A DNA stretch of 64,000 nucleotides. It comes from Paeniroseomonas aquatica (GTDB taxonomy: Bacteria; Pseudomonadota; Alphaproteobacteria; Acetobacterales; Acetobacteraceae). Below are positions 7,745 to 16,338 of the stretch, piece after piece (position 1 is the stretch's first letter; every line of letters begins with the position of its first letter). Under the pieces are notes generated by a model. It saw only the letters and a list, made by a program, of their open reading frames with translations. It was not told where the DNA came from and ran no database searches. The stretch lies in NCBI RefSeq assembly GCF_030409335.1, contig NZ_JAUFPN010000184.1:145126-209125 (forward strand), in the 5' to 3' direction. The position numbers and the translations under genes were made by a program.

Positions 7745-8371
7745 ATGATGAAGCTATGGGGCCGGGCCAGCTCCAGCAACGTGATGAAGGTGCTCTGGCT
7801 CTGCGAGGAGCTGGGCATCCGCCACGAGCGGATCGATGCGGGCGGCGAATTCGGCCGCACCACCGAACCCTTCTACCGCGCCATGAACCCGAACAGCCGG
7901 GTCCCGACCATCGAGGAGGCCGATGGCTTCACCCTGTGGGAGAGCAATACCATCCTCCGCTACCTGGTGGCGCGGCATGCGCCGGGCAGCTCGCTGCATC
8001 CGCCGGAGCCCCGGCTCCGGGCCGATGCGGAACGCTGGATGGACTGGCAGCTGGCCTCCCTGAACGGGCCGATGGTGACGGTCTTCTTCACCTATGTCCG
8101 GACCCCCGAGGCCGCCCGGGACTACCCGGCGACCCACCGGGCCCGCGACGCGGCGGAGGCGCTGTGGCGGATGGTGGACGCGCGGCTCGAGGGGCGCGAC
8201 TACCTCGCCGGCGCCTTCAGCATCGGCGACATCGCGCTCGGCCCCTACCTGCACCGCTGGTTCGCCCTGCCGATCGACCGCGCCCCGATGCCCCGGCTCG
8301 AGGCCTATTACGCCAGGCTGAAGGCGGGCCACCCGGGCTTCGTCAAGCATGTCGCGGTGGAGATGAGCTGA
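7745..8371 (+). CDS. Glutathione S-transferase, first of a tandem pair
   Basis: 208 residues: a thioredoxin-like N-terminal domain (MMKLWGRASSSNVMKVLWLCEELG, NPNSRVPTIEEADGFTLWESNTILRYL, with the cis-Pro VPT and the ES glutathione-binding pair) and an all-helical C-terminal domain containing SIGDIALGPYLHRWF. The serine-rich turn after strand 1 resembles the Ser-type catalytic site of theta/beta-like classes. Substrate unknown. The second copy starts one base after this stop codon. Divergent from dsbB. Confidence 0.92.
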   Translation: MMKLWGRASSSNVMKVLWLCEELGIRHERIDAGGEFGRTTEPFYRAMNPNSRVPTIEEADGFTLWESNTILRYLVARHAPGSSLHPPEPRLRADAERWMDWQLASLNGPMVTVFFTYVRTPEAARDYPATHRARDAAEALWRMVDARLEGRDYLAGAFSIGDIALGPYLHRWFALPIDRAPMPRLEAYYARLKAGHPGFVKHVAVEMS

Positions 8372-8372
8372 G

Positions 8373-8996
8373 ATGATCACCGTCTGGGGCCGGGCCAGCT
8401 CGGTCAATGTCATGAAGGTGCTGTGGCTGCTGGAGGAGCTGGCCATCCCCTGCCGGCGCGTCGATGCCGGCGGCGCCTTCGGCCGGACCCGGGATGCCGA
8501 CTACGCGGCGATGAACCCGAACGCCACGGTACCGACGCTGGTGATGCCGCATGGCTACAGCCTGTGGGAAAGCCACGCGATCCTGCGCTATCTCTGCCGC
8601 ACCCAGCCCGGCGGCACCGCCTTCTATCCCGAGGCGCCGGAGGCCCGGGCCGATGCCGAGCGCTGGATGGACTGGACCCTGGCCAGCCTGAACGAGCCGA
8701 TGCGGGTCATCTTCTGGACCTTCGTCCGCACGCCGGAGGCCGAGCGGGACCTGCCGGCCGCGGCCCGGGCGCGGGACGCGGCGGAACGGCTCTGGCGCAT
8801 CGTCGAGGCGCAGCTCGAAGGCCGGGAATTCGTCGCGGGCAGCTTCGGCGTGGCCGACATGGCGCTTGGCGGCTTCCTGCACCGCTGGTTCGAGCTGCCG
8901 CTGGCGCGGCCCGAGCTGCCCAGGCTGCGCGGCTGGTACGAGAGGCTGCTGCAGCGCCCCGCCTACCGGACCCATGTGGCGGTGCCGCTGACCTGA
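8373..8996 (+). CDS. Glutathione S-transferase, second of a tandem pair
   Basis: 207 residues and clearly paralogous to the preceding protein along its whole length (shared WGRASS.NVMKVLWL.EEL, DAGG.FGRT, AERWMDW.LASLN.PM, HRWF.LP). Differences cluster in the substrate-side helices, for example FWTFVRTPEAERDL against FFTYVRTPEAARDY, as expected after duplication and divergence. The one-base gap makes translational coupling likely. A role in detoxification or thiol exchange is the family inference. Confidence 0.92.
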   Translation: MITVWGRASSVNVMKVLWLLEELAIPCRRVDAGGAFGRTRDADYAAMNPNATVPTLVMPHGYSLWESHAILRYLCRTQPGGTAFYPEAPEARADAERWMDWTLASLNEPMRVIFWTFVRTPEAERDLPAAARARDAAERLWRIVEAQLEGREFVAGSFGVADMALGGFLHRWFELPLARPELPRLRGWYERLLQRPAYRTHVAVPLT

Positions 8997-9006
8997 CCTT
9001 GGGGCG

Positions 9007-10341
9007 TCAGGCCTCCAGCGCCGCGAGGAAGTCCCGTCCCCAGGCCCTCGCCCCCGCCTCCCAGACGGCGGGGCGCATGGCCTCCCAGCGGGCCACCCGT
9101 TCCTCCTTCGGCATGCTCAGCGCGGCATCCAACGCCTCGGCGATCGCATCCGGGTCGAGCGGGTTGACCAGCACGGCACCGGGCAGCTGCGGCGCGGCCC
9201 CGGCGAAGCGGGAGAGCAGCAGCACCCCCGGGTCGGCCGGGTCCTGTGCCGCGACGTATTCCTTGGCCACCAGGTTCATGCCGTCCCGCAAGGGGGTGAC
9301 GAGGCCGACGCGGGCGATCCGCATGAAGCCGGCCAGAGTCGGCCGCGGCACGGCGCGGGTCATGTAGCGCAGCGGCGCCCAGTCGGGCTCGGCATGCTGG
9401 CCGTTGATGCGGCCGACCCATTCGTCCAGCTCCCGCCGCAGGCTGCGGTACTGCGCCACGTCGCCGCGGGAGACCGGGGCCACCTGCAGGTAGGTGACCT
9501 TGCCGTGGTGCGCCTTGAAGCGGGCCAGCAGCTGGGCATAGCCGGCGAAGCGCTGCGGCAGGCCCTTGGTATAGTCGAGCCGGTCGACCCCGATCACCAG
9601 GTCGCGGCCGACCAGGCTCTGGCTGAAGCGCCGGGTATCGGCGCGGTCCATGGCCCGCTCGGCCAGCTTGCGGAAGGCCTCGGCATCGATGCCGACCGGG
9701 AAGGCGGCCACCCGTTCGGCTGCCTCCGCCTGCCCCACCGCGACCAGGGCGCCGCGCAGGTTGGCGGCGTCATCCTCGGTCTGCACGCCGATCACGTCGT
9801 AGGCGGCGAGGTCGGCCAGCAGCTCCTCGGCCTTCGGCAGGGCGCTGAACAGGCCGAAGGGGGGAAAGGGGATGTGCAGGAAGAAGCCCTGGCGCTGCCT
9901 GCAGCCGAGCCGCCGCAGCTCCGCCCCGAAGGGGAAGAGGTGGAAGTCATGGGTCCAGACCAGGTCATCCGGCCGCAGCAGCGGTGCCAGCGCAGTGGCG
10001 AAGGCGGCGTTCACCGCCCGGTAGCCGGCGTAGTCCGCCCGCTGGAACAGGGCCAGGCCCAGCCGGTAGTGCAGCGTCGGCCAGAGCGTCGCATTGGCGA
10101 AGCCCTGGTAGTAGCGCCGGTAATCCTCCCGGCCCAGGTCGAGGGTCGCGTAGGTGAGCTTGCCCTGGGTGTTGATGCTCGGCTCCGTGGCGGTGGCCTC
10201 GGCGGTCTGCCCCGACCAGCCGAACCACATCGCCTCCCGCCTCGACATCGCGTCCTTCAGCGCGACGGCGAGGCCGCCGGCGGTGGCACCGCGTTCCCGT
10301 GGGTTGGGAACACGGTTGGCAACGATGACCAGCCGGCTCAT
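9007..10341 (-). CDS. otsA: Trehalose-6-phosphate synthase
   Basis: GT20 glycosyltransferase joining UDP-glucose to glucose-6-phosphate. 444 residues, close to the usual OtsA size. Motifs: N-terminal LVIVANRVPN and the glycine-rich ATAGGLAVAL acceptor loop, WTHDFHLFPF, HIPFPPF, VDRLDYTKGLPQR (phosphate/UDP-glucose binding), and TPLRDGMNLVAKEYVAAQ near the C-terminus. The start overlaps the otsB stop (ATGA), so the operon order is otsB-otsA. Trehalose protects against desiccation and osmotic stress. I looked for an EcfG-type stress promoter upstream of otsB and did not find a good one. Confidence 0.95.
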   Translation of the reverse strand: MSRLVIVANRVPNPRERGATAGGLAVALKDAMSRREAMWFGWSGQTAEATATEPSINTQGKLTYATLDLGREDYRRYYQGFANATLWPTLHYRLGLALFQRADYAGYRAVNAAFATALAPLLRPDDLVWTHDFHLFPFGAELRRLGCRQRQGFFLHIPFPPFGLFSALPKAEELLADLAAYDVIGVQTEDDAANLRGALVAVGQAEAAERVAAFPVGIDAEAFRKLAERAMDRADTRRFSQSLVGRDLVIGVDRLDYTKGLPQRFAGYAQLLARFKAHHGKVTYLQVAPVSRGDVAQYRSLRRELDEWVGRINGQHAEPDWAPLRYMTRAVPRPTLAGFMRIARVGLVTPLRDGMNLVAKEYVAAQDPADPGVLLLSRFAGAAPQLPGAVLVNPLDPDAIAEALDAALSMPKEERVARWEAMRPAVWEAGARAWGRDFLAALEA

Positions 10342-11081
10342 CGGCCTGTCGCGGCCTCGGCCAGCCAGTCCCGCAGCACCTGCGGGGTGCCGAACATGTC
10401 GTCCAGGCGCCAGCCCTGGCCGCCGAAGCTGCGGGCCGCGTCCATCCCCTCCTCGTCGGTCACGTCGTCGCCGATGAAGACGGGGGTGCGGCCGGCGAAG
10501 GGGGCCGCGGCCATCAGCGCCCGCACGGCGGTCGCCTTGGAGGCACCGCGCGGGCGGATCTCCCAGGCCATGCGGGCCTCGAGCAGGGTGAAGGCCAGCG
10601 GATCCTCGGCCACCATGGAGGCGAGCAGCGCAGCCGCCTCCGGGCCCAGCTCGGGAGCCTGGCGGTAGTGGATGACGAAGCCGTGGGTCTTGTCCTCGAC
10701 CAGGGCGCCGGGATGCTTGGCGACCAGGGCATCGGCCCGGGCGCGCCAGGCCTCCGGCGGGCTGGGCAGGGACGGCAGGGTGGGCGGCTGCAGCGGATCC
10801 GGCCGCAGGGTGGCGCCATGGTCACCCGCCATCGGGATCGGCACCGGCAGGAACTGCTCGAGCTCGCCCAGGGCCCGGCCGCTGACGATCGCCAGGGCGC
10901 CGCCCAGCCCCTCGGTCAGGCGGTGGAGCAGGTCGGGAAGGTGATCGGGGACCTCCACGGCATCGGGGCGCGGGGCGATCTCCACCAGGGTGCCATCGAA
11001 GTCGAGAAACAGCGCCGCGGCGGCAATGGGGCCAAGACCCGGGACGCGCGGCGGCGGCGGCAGGATGATTCTGTCTGACAT
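10338..11081 (-). CDS. otsB: Trehalose-6-phosphate phosphatase
   Basis: HAD-superfamily phosphatase that removes the phosphate made by OtsA. 247 residues. The nucleophile motif is D27-F-D29-G-T, the second motif IVSGRAL, and the final acidic motif FIGDDVTDEEGM. The cap region has GDHGA and RPRGASKATAVR typical of OtsB. The start was placed at MSDRIILPP because the frame upstream has no homologous sequence; the ribosome binding site is weak. It lies first in the otsBA transcript, whose promoter must be in the 361-bp gap to the cupin gene. Confidence 0.93.
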   Translation of the reverse strand: MSDRIILPPPPRVPGLGPIAAAALFLDFDGTLVEIAPRPDAVEVPDHLPDLLHRLTEGLGGALAIVSGRALGELEQFLPVPIPMAGDHGATLRPDPLQPPTLPSLPSPPEAWRARADALVAKHPGALVEDKTHGFVIHYRQAPELGPEAAALLASMVAEDPLAFTLLEARMAWEIRPRGASKATAVRALMAAAPFAGRTPVFIGDDVTDEEGMDAARSFGGQGWRLDDMFGTPQVLRDWLAEAATGR

Positions 11082-11442
11082 GCGTCCGGAACAAGCCGCC
11101 TGCGGCGGCAGGGTTGCGTCACGGAAGCGTGAGCGAAGCCAGGGCCCGGCTCCGGCCGCACCAGCCGGGCCGGATCCGGGTTTCCCGGTGCCGGTGCGAC
11201 AGAGCCGACGGCACCCTGGCCTGTCACCCAACAGTGGGTCCGGTCCGTGGCCCGGATCAACCATTCCGACTCCCAAGGCGGAGGCGGGCCAGTCGCGCCA
11301 CCGGCATCCGGCGGGCGGCACCGCCCGGGGCTTCCCGCCCGGTCCGCGAGCCTTCACCCTGGGCTGTGGCGGCCTGATCGGCAGGACGCTGCCGGATGCA
11401 CGAAACCGTGATTGGCCCAGGAACAACGCTCTGGAGCGCACC
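11082..11442. other. 361-bp intergenic region between divergent otsB and cupin genes
   Basis: No convincing gene. It should hold the promoters of otsBA (leftward) and the cupin gene (rightward). Two small palindromes are visible: TCACG-N4-CGTGA at 11119-11132 and a hairpin CGGGCGG-CA-CCGCCCG at 11312-11327. No clear -10/-35 pair or stress-sigma motif could be picked out. Confidence 0.5.
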
Positions 11443-11844
11443 ATGCCCGATGAAGGCCCCACCACCGGCACCAGCAGCCGGACCACCGTTCGCCACGCCG
11501 CCGAGGCGTCCCATGAATCGGGCCTCCGCCCCTTTTTCACCTACCGAGACCTCGGCATCCGCGGCGCCACCGGCGGCGGCTACGGCGCGCATGTGGTCCG
11601 TGCCGTTCCCGGCGTGCAGGCCGAGCCGCTGTGGCATACCCACAGCCTCGCCTTCCAGATAGTGTTCGTGCTGAAGGGCTGGGTCCGGTTCGAATACGGC
11701 GACATCGGCGAGGTGCTGCTGCAGCCCGGCGACAGCGTCTACCAGCCGCCCGGCATCCGGCACCGCGAGCTCGCGCATTCCGAGGACATGGAATTGCTCG
11801 AGATCACCTCGCCGGCCGAGTTCGCCACCGCCCTGGCGCCCTGA
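11443..11844 (+). CDS. Small single-domain cupin protein
   Basis: 133 residues; GGAG six bases ahead of the start. Cupin motif 1 is seen at PLWHTHSLAFQIVFVLKGWVRFEYG and motif 2 at LLQPGDSVYQPPGIRHREL, giving His ligands in HTH and RHRE for a possible metal. The first 30 residues are polar and probably disordered. Proteins like this are often ligand-binding or isomerase/dioxygenase subunits, but no substrate can be named. No operon partner; a tRNA gene follows. Confidence 0.85.
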   Translation: MPDEGPTTGTSSRTTVRHAAEASHESGLRPFFTYRDLGIRGATGGGYGAHVVRAVPGVQAEPLWHTHSLAFQIVFVLKGWVRFEYGDIGEVLLQPGDSVYQPPGIRHRELAHSEDMELLEITSPAEFATALAP

Positions 11845-11935
11845 GCACCGGCCGAACCGGTTCCTGGCAGGCCGGCCGTGCCGGGCGCGGCCCATCTCGT
11901 CAGCCGCCCGCCGCCATGCTATCGCTGCCGCCAGC

Positions 11936-12021
11936 GGGGGCGTGGCGGAACGGTAGACGCAGGGGACTCAAAATCCCCCGACCGCGAGGTTATGCCGGTT
12001 CGAGTCCGGCCGCCCCTACCA
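11936..12021 (+). tRNA. tRNA-Leu (anticodon CAA)
   Basis: 86 bases including an encoded CCA. Acceptor stem GGGGGCG/CGCCCCT (first pair G-U), D-arm with AACGGTAGAC, anticodon stem GGGGA/TCCCC closing the loop CTCAAAA (anticodon CAA, reads UUG), a class II long variable arm, and T-arm CCGG-TTCGAGT-CCGG. All class II leucine features are present, so it looks functional. No integrated element follows it. Confidence 0.95.
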
Positions 12022-12139
12022 GCCAAGCCCGGCCTTCCCCGGGCCATTCCCCCGGGCACCCCGCCCAGCCGGCGCTTGCCAAGCGCGCCGGATCGCGCGA
12101 AGACCCGCCTCCCATCCCTGTTCGTTCCGGAGATTCCCC

Positions 12140-12421
12140 ATGGCCTCGGCGTTCGAGCGCATCGCCGACATCATCGCGGAGACGAGCGACGTCCCGCGCG
12201 AGAGCATCAAGCCCGAAAGCCATGTCATCGAGGATCTCGGCATCGACAGCCTGGATTTCCTCGACATCGTCTTCGCCATCGACAAGGCCTTCGGCATCAA
12301 GGTGCCGGTCGAGTCCTGGACCCAGGAAGTGAACTCCGGCGCGGCCCCGGCCGGGCAGTATTTCGTCATGGAGAACCTGGCGAAGCGGATCGAGGAACTG
12401 GTCGCGGCCAAGGCCGGCTGA
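12140..12421 (+). CDS. acpXL: Specialised acyl carrier protein AcpXL
   Basis: Carries the growing very-long-chain (C26-C30) hydroxy fatty acid destined for lipid A. 93 residues, longer than the housekeeping ACP. The phosphopantetheine serine is S37 in [13 protein letters not shown]. The segment [13 protein letters not shown] followed by [15 protein letters not shown] is the hallmark of AcpXL as known from rhizobia and Brucella. It heads a run of six genes whose order matches the rhizobial acpXL cluster. The promoter must lie in the 118 bases after the tRNA. Confidence 0.93.
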   Translation: MASAFERIADIIAETSDVPRESIKPESHVIEDLGIDSLDFLDIVFAIDKAFGIKVPVESWTQEVNSGAAPAGQYFVMENLAKRIEELVAAKAG

Positions 12422-12428
12422 TCCGGCG

Positions 12429-12893
12429 GTGCGCCTCGAATACTTCCAGATGATCGACCGGGTGATCTCGGTTGGTCCCGGGGAGATCGCCACCGAGGCC
12501 ACGGTGCCGCTGGCGAGCCCGGTCTTCGAGGGGCATTTTCCCGGCCATCCCCTGGTCCCCGGCGTCCTGCTGGTGGAGACCATGGCGCAGGCCTCCGGCT
12601 TCCTGCTGCTGCACCGGCTGGGCTTCGCCCGGATGCCCTTCCTGATCGGCAGCAAGGAGACCAAGCTGCGCAGCTTCGTCGCCCCCGGCGCGGTGCTGCA
12701 GGTCACCGCGACCCTGGTCCACGAAGGCTCCGGCTTCGCCGTGACGGACGCCGCCATCACCGCCGCCGGCAGGCGGATCTGCGAGGTCCGGGAGCTGAAA
12801 TTCAGCCTCCAGGGCTTCCCCGCGCCGGAATTGCAGGCCGCGATGCGCGAGCGCGCCCTGCAGATCGGCCTGACCGAGGAGCCGCGGCCATGA
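12429..12893 (+). CDS. 3-hydroxyacyl-ACP dehydratase of the very-long-chain pathway (FabZ-like)
   Basis: Hot-dog-fold dehydratase, 154 residues, starting with GTG (MRLEYFQMIDRV, the usual N-terminus of this subfamily) seven bases after the acpXL stop. The catalytic pair is H36 in EGHFPGHPLVPGV and E50 in LLVETMAQASG. It would remove water from 3-hydroxyacyl-AcpXL during each elongation round while leaving the final hydroxyl to other steps. In rhizobia the equivalent gene in this position is called fabZXL. Confidence 0.9.
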   Translation: MRLEYFQMIDRVISVGPGEIATEATVPLASPVFEGHFPGHPLVPGVLLVETMAQASGFLLLHRLGFARMPFLIGSKETKLRSFVAPGAVLQVTATLVHEGSGFAVTDAAITAAGRRICEVRELKFSLQGFPAPELQAAMRERALQIGLTEEPRP

Positions 12894-14053
12894 GCGAGCC
12901 CGTCTGGATCACCGGCGTCGGGCTGGTCTCCTGCCTCGGCGAGGGCGCCGCGCCGCATCTCGCCGCGCTGGCCGATCCGGCTGCGCCGCCGGTGGTCGAT
13001 GCCACCACCTTCGCCCCCTTCCCCATCCACCCGCTGCCGCCGCTCGACCTCGACCGGCAGATCCCGAAGAAGGGCGACCAGCGCCAGATGGAGCCCTGGC
13101 AGCGGCTCGGCACCTATGCCGCCGGCCTGGCCATCGACCATGCCGCAGCGCGCGGCCTGGTAGCCGACATGCACCTCGTGGTCTCCGCCGGCGGCGGCGA
13201 GCGCGACGTGCCGCTGGACGAGGCCATCTGCCGGGAACTCGCCGGCCTGCCCGCCGGCGAGGCCGGGCGGCGGCTGAACGAGCGGCTGGCCAACGGGCTG
13301 CGGCCGACGCTGTTCCTCGCCCAGCTGTCCAACCTGCTGGCCGGCAACATCTCCATCGTGCATGGCGTCACCGGCTCCTCCCGCACCTTCATGGGCGAGG
13401 AATCCGCCGCCGCCGACGCCGTCCGCATCGCCGCGGCGCGGCTGGCCGAGGGCCGCGGCGAGCTGGCACTGGCCGGCGGCGCCTATGTGGCGGGGCGCTG
13501 GGACATGGTGCTGCTGCATGCCCCATCCGGCGGCCTCTGGCGCGGCGACTGGGCCCCGTTGGCGGCACGGGCGGCGAGCGGTGGCGGCATGGTCACCGGC
13601 AGCGCCGCGGCCTTCCTGGTGCTCGAGACCGAGCGCCATGCCCGGGCCCGCGGCGCCAGGGGGCTGGCGCGGCTGCAGGCGGTGCGCAGCGGCGCGGCGC
13701 GGCGGCGCGGCCAGGATACCGCCCGGGCCAGCGCCACCGGCCTCGCCGAGGGCCTGCCCCTGCGCCCGGGCTATGCGGTATTCTCCGGCGCCAGCGGGGT
13801 CGCCGCCCCGGCCGAGGCCGAAGCCGGCTTCCTCGCCGATCTCGGCGCCGCCGGCCCCGCCCAGGGCCCGGTCCGCCACACCGCCGACATCCTGGGCCAT
13901 ACGGTCGAGGCGGCCTTCCCTGCCAACCTCGCCCTGGCCGCCCTGGCGATCGACGCCGGCCGCGTGCCGCAGGCGCTGGTGACCGGCTTCGGCCTGTGGC
14001 GGGGCGAGGCCCTGGCGGTATTGGATCCCGTCGCCGAAGGGGCCGCCGCATGA
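12890..14053 (+). CDS. Ketosynthase-fold protein lacking the catalytic cysteine (FabF2-XL)
   Basis: 387 residues with a thiolase/ketosynthase fold (MSEPVWITGVGLVSCLGEG; GGMVTGSAAAFLVLETERHARARGARGLARL). Where FabF proteins have the cysteine nucleophile this one reads ISIVHGVTGSSRTFMGEE; the aligned residue appears to be Val160. The first catalytic His (NAHGT) is also gone (VFSGASGVAAP), while a GH pair remains near the C-terminus (DILGHTVEAAF). It is therefore unlikely to condense acyl chains itself. Sitting next to an intact FabF1 with an ATGA overlap, it may act like a chain-length factor in a heterodimer; that role is inferred. Confidence 0.85.
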   Translation: MSEPVWITGVGLVSCLGEGAAPHLAALADPAAPPVVDATTFAPFPIHPLPPLDLDRQIPKKGDQRQMEPWQRLGTYAAGLAIDHAAARGLVADMHLVVSAGGGERDVPLDEAICRELAGLPAGEAGRRLNERLANGLRPTLFLAQLSNLLAGNISIVHGVTGSSRTFMGEESAAADAVRIAAARLAEGRGELALAGGAYVAGRWDMVLLHAPSGGLWRGDWAPLAARAASGGGMVTGSAAAFLVLETERHARARGARGLARLQAVRSGAARRRGQDTARASATGLAEGLPLRPGYAVFSGASGVAAPAEAEAGFLADLGAAGPAQGPVRHTADILGHTVEAAFPANLALAALAIDAGRVPQALVTGFGLWRGEALAVLDPVAEGAAA

Positions 14054-15318
14054 GCCGGACGCGCGATCAGCTCGGCCGACCCCTCGTCGCCGTCACCGGC
14101 ATCGGGCTGGTCACCCCGCTCGGCTTCGGCGTGGCCGACAGCTGGGCCGGGCTGCTGGCCGGCCGGTCCGGAATCAGCCGCATCACCCGCTTCCCGACCG
14201 ACCACCTCCGCACCACCATCGCCGGGCAGGTCGTGCTGCCCGAGGAGGCGGGGCGCCAGCCCTTCTCCTCTCCCGAGCGGGTCGAGCGCATGGCGGCGCT
14301 GGCCGCGACGGAAGCCGTGGCCGGTGCCGGCATCGGCGGGGATTTCCCCGGGCCGCTGTTCCTCGGCATGCCGCCCGTCGAGGTCGAATGGCCGCAGCGG
14401 CTGGAGCTGGCGCGGCAGACCCATGGCGAGCAGGCCGGCCGCTACCCGGCCATGGTCGCCGCCGCCGCCGGCCGGCAGGACCTGTTCGAGATGTTCCTCT
14501 TCGGCGGCATCGGCGAACGGCTGGCCGACCGCTTCGGCACCCGCGGCGCGCCGATCTCGCTGACCACCGCCTGTGCCACCGGCGCCTCGGCCATCCAGCT
14601 CGGCGTCGAGGCGATCCAGCGCGGCGAAGCCGCGGCGGCACTCTGTATCGGGGCCGAAGGCAGCGTGGCGCCGGAGGCGATGATCCGCTTCTCCCTGCTC
14701 TCGGCGCTCTCGACCCGCAACGACGAGCCGCAGCGCGCCTCCCGCCCCTTCGAGAAGACGCGGGAGGGCTTCGTGATGAGCGAGGGCGCCGCCGCGCTGG
14801 TGCTGGAAAGCCTGGAAGCGGCCGAGGCGCGGGGCGCCACGGTGCTCGGCCTGGTGCTGGGCTGCGGCGAGAAGGCGGACAGCTTCCACCGCACCCGGTC
14901 CAACCCGAATGGCGGCGCCATCATCGGCGCCATGCGCGCGGCGATCGCCGATGCCGGGCTGGAGCCGGGGCAGATCGACTACGTCAACGCCCATGGCACC
15001 GGCACGCCGGAGAACGACAAGATGGAGACGCTGGGCATGCTGGCGGTCTTCGGCGATACGCCGCCGCCCATCTCCTCCAACAAGTCGATGATCGGCCATA
15101 CCCTCTCGGCGGCCGGCGCGATGGAGGCGGTGTTCAGCCTGCTGACCATCCGCGACCAGATGCTGCCCCCCACGATCAACCATGAGACGCCGGACCCGGC
15201 GGTGCCGCTCGACGTGGTGCCGAATGTGGCGCGACCGGCGAAGGTGAGCCGCGTGCTGTCCAATTCCTTCGGCTTCGGCGGGCAGAACGTCTGCCTCGTC
15301 CTGGGCGCCGCGCCATGA
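14050..15318 (+). CDS. 3-oxoacyl-ACP synthase II of the very-long-chain pathway (FabF1-XL)
   Basis: Condenses malonyl-ACP with acyl-AcpXL to lengthen the chain. 422 residues. All catalytic residues are present: C175 in TTACATGAS, H315 in NAHGTGTPEND, K345 and H350 in NKSMIGHTLSAAGAMEA. The C-terminal SNSFGFGGQNVCLVL is standard. Its start overlaps the fabF2 stop. Compared with general FabF, the region after residue 100 (MPPVEVEWPQRLELARQ) is unusual and is probably adapted to the long-chain substrate or to pairing with FabF2. Confidence 0.93.
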   Translation: MSRTRDQLGRPLVAVTGIGLVTPLGFGVADSWAGLLAGRSGISRITRFPTDHLRTTIAGQVVLPEEAGRQPFSSPERVERMAALAATEAVAGAGIGGDFPGPLFLGMPPVEVEWPQRLELARQTHGEQAGRYPAMVAAAAGRQDLFEMFLFGGIGERLADRFGTRGAPISLTTACATGASAIQLGVEAIQRGEAAAALCIGAEGSVAPEAMIRFSLLSALSTRNDEPQRASRPFEKTREGFVMSEGAAALVLESLEAAEARGATVLGLVLGCGEKADSFHRTRSNPNGGAIIGAMRAAIADAGLEPGQIDYVNAHGTGTPENDKMETLGMLAVFGDTPPPISSNKSMIGHTLSAAGAMEAVFSLLTIRDQMLPPTINHETPDPAVPLDVVPNVARPAKVSRVLSNSFGFGGQNVCLVLGAAP

Positions 15319-16337
15319 GGGCGCTGCAGCTCTTCGGCGACCGCGACACGCGCCTGGTCGAGGTGCCGCCGCCGCCGCCGCCGGGGCCGGGCGAGGTGCA
15401 ACTTCGCATGCTCGCCGTCGGCCTGAACCACATCGACGTCTGGGGCTGGCGCGGCATGGCCTTCGCCAAGCGGAAGCTGCCGCTGACGGTCGGCGCCGAG
15501 GCGGTCGGCGAAATCACCGCGCTTGGCGAGGGCGTCACCGGCTGGCGCCTCGGCCAGCGGGTCATCCCGTATGGCGCGCTGACCTGCGGCGTCTGCCGCG
15601 CCTGCCGCGAAGGCCGTGACAACCTCTGCGAGAACGTCGCGGGGGTGAAGGGCTTCCACGTCGACGGCTTCGCGCAGGAGCTGGTGAACCAGTCGGCGCG
15701 GCTGCTGGTCGCGGTGCCCAATGGCATCGAGGTTGCGGATGCCGCCTGCGCCGCCGTGACCTTCTCGACCGTCGAGCACATGCTGTTCGACAACGCCAGG
15801 CTGGAGCCGGGCGAGACCATCCTGGTCCAGGCGGCCGGGTCCGGCATCGGCACCGTCGCGGTGAAGATGGCCAAGGCCATGGGCTGCACCGTTATCGCCA
15901 CCGCCGGCTCGGACGAGAAATGCGCCCAGGCCCGCGCGCTGGGTGCCGACCATGTGGTGAACTACACCACCGACCGCTTCGAGAGCATCGCCCGCAAGGT
16001 GACGAAGAAGCGCGGCGTCGACGTGGTCTTCGAGCATGTCGGCGCCACCACCTGGGCCGGCAGCCTGCTGTCCCTGAAGATGGGCGGGCGGCTGGTCACC
16101 TGCGGTTCCACCTCCGGCGTCTCGGCCGAGACCAACCTGATGATGGTCTTCCAGCGCCAGCTCCGCATCATCGGCAGCTTCGGCGCCGCCATGCGCAACA
16201 TCGGCGACGGCTTGCAGAAGATGGCGGGCGGGCTGGTGCCGGTGCTGGATACCGTGGCGCCGCTCGAGGGCTTCGCCGATGCGCTGGCGCGGCTCGAGAC
16301 CCGCCGGGTCTTCGGCAAGATCGTCGTCACCCTCTAG
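15315..16337 (+). CDS. Zinc-binding alcohol dehydrogenase/enoyl reductase-like protein of the AcpXL cluster
   Basis: 340-residue MDR-superfamily enzyme. Structural-zinc cysteines are in CGVCRACREGRDNLC; the NAD(P) fold is VQAAGSGIGTVAVKMAKAMG. The usual catalytic-zinc Cys after strand 2 is replaced (VGLNHIDVWGW), as in quinone oxidoreductases and enoyl reductases, so reduction of enoyl-AcpXL is a sensible reading. The rhizobial gene at this position is annotated as an alcohol dehydrogenase. ATGA overlap with fabF1. Confidence 0.9.
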   Translation: MRALQLFGDRDTRLVEVPPPPPPGPGEVQLRMLAVGLNHIDVWGWRGMAFAKRKLPLTVGAEAVGEITALGEGVTGWRLGQRVIPYGALTCGVCRACREGRDNLCENVAGVKGFHVDGFAQELVNQSARLLVAVPNGIEVADAACAAVTFSTVEHMLFDNARLEPGETILVQAAGSGIGTVAVKMAKAMGCTVIATAGSDEKCAQARALGADHVVNYTTDRFESIARKVTKKRGVDVVFEHVGATTWAGSLLSLKMGGRLVTCGSTSGVSAETNLMMVFQRQLRIIGSFGAAMRNIGDGLQKMAGGLVPVLDTVAPLEGFADALARLETRRVFGKIVVTL

Positions 16338-16338
16338 C

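Noticed and set aside
11936..12140. tRNA-Leu as attachment site of an integrated element
   Set aside because: No integrase, no repeated tRNA 3' end and no change in gene character follow; the next genes form a coherent biosynthetic operon.
12140..16337. Type II polyketide synthase cluster (ACP, two ketosynthases, dehydratase)
   Set aside because: AcpXL and LpxXL features plus gene order identify the lipid A very-long-chain fatty acid cluster; no cyclase, aromatase or malonyltransferase is present.
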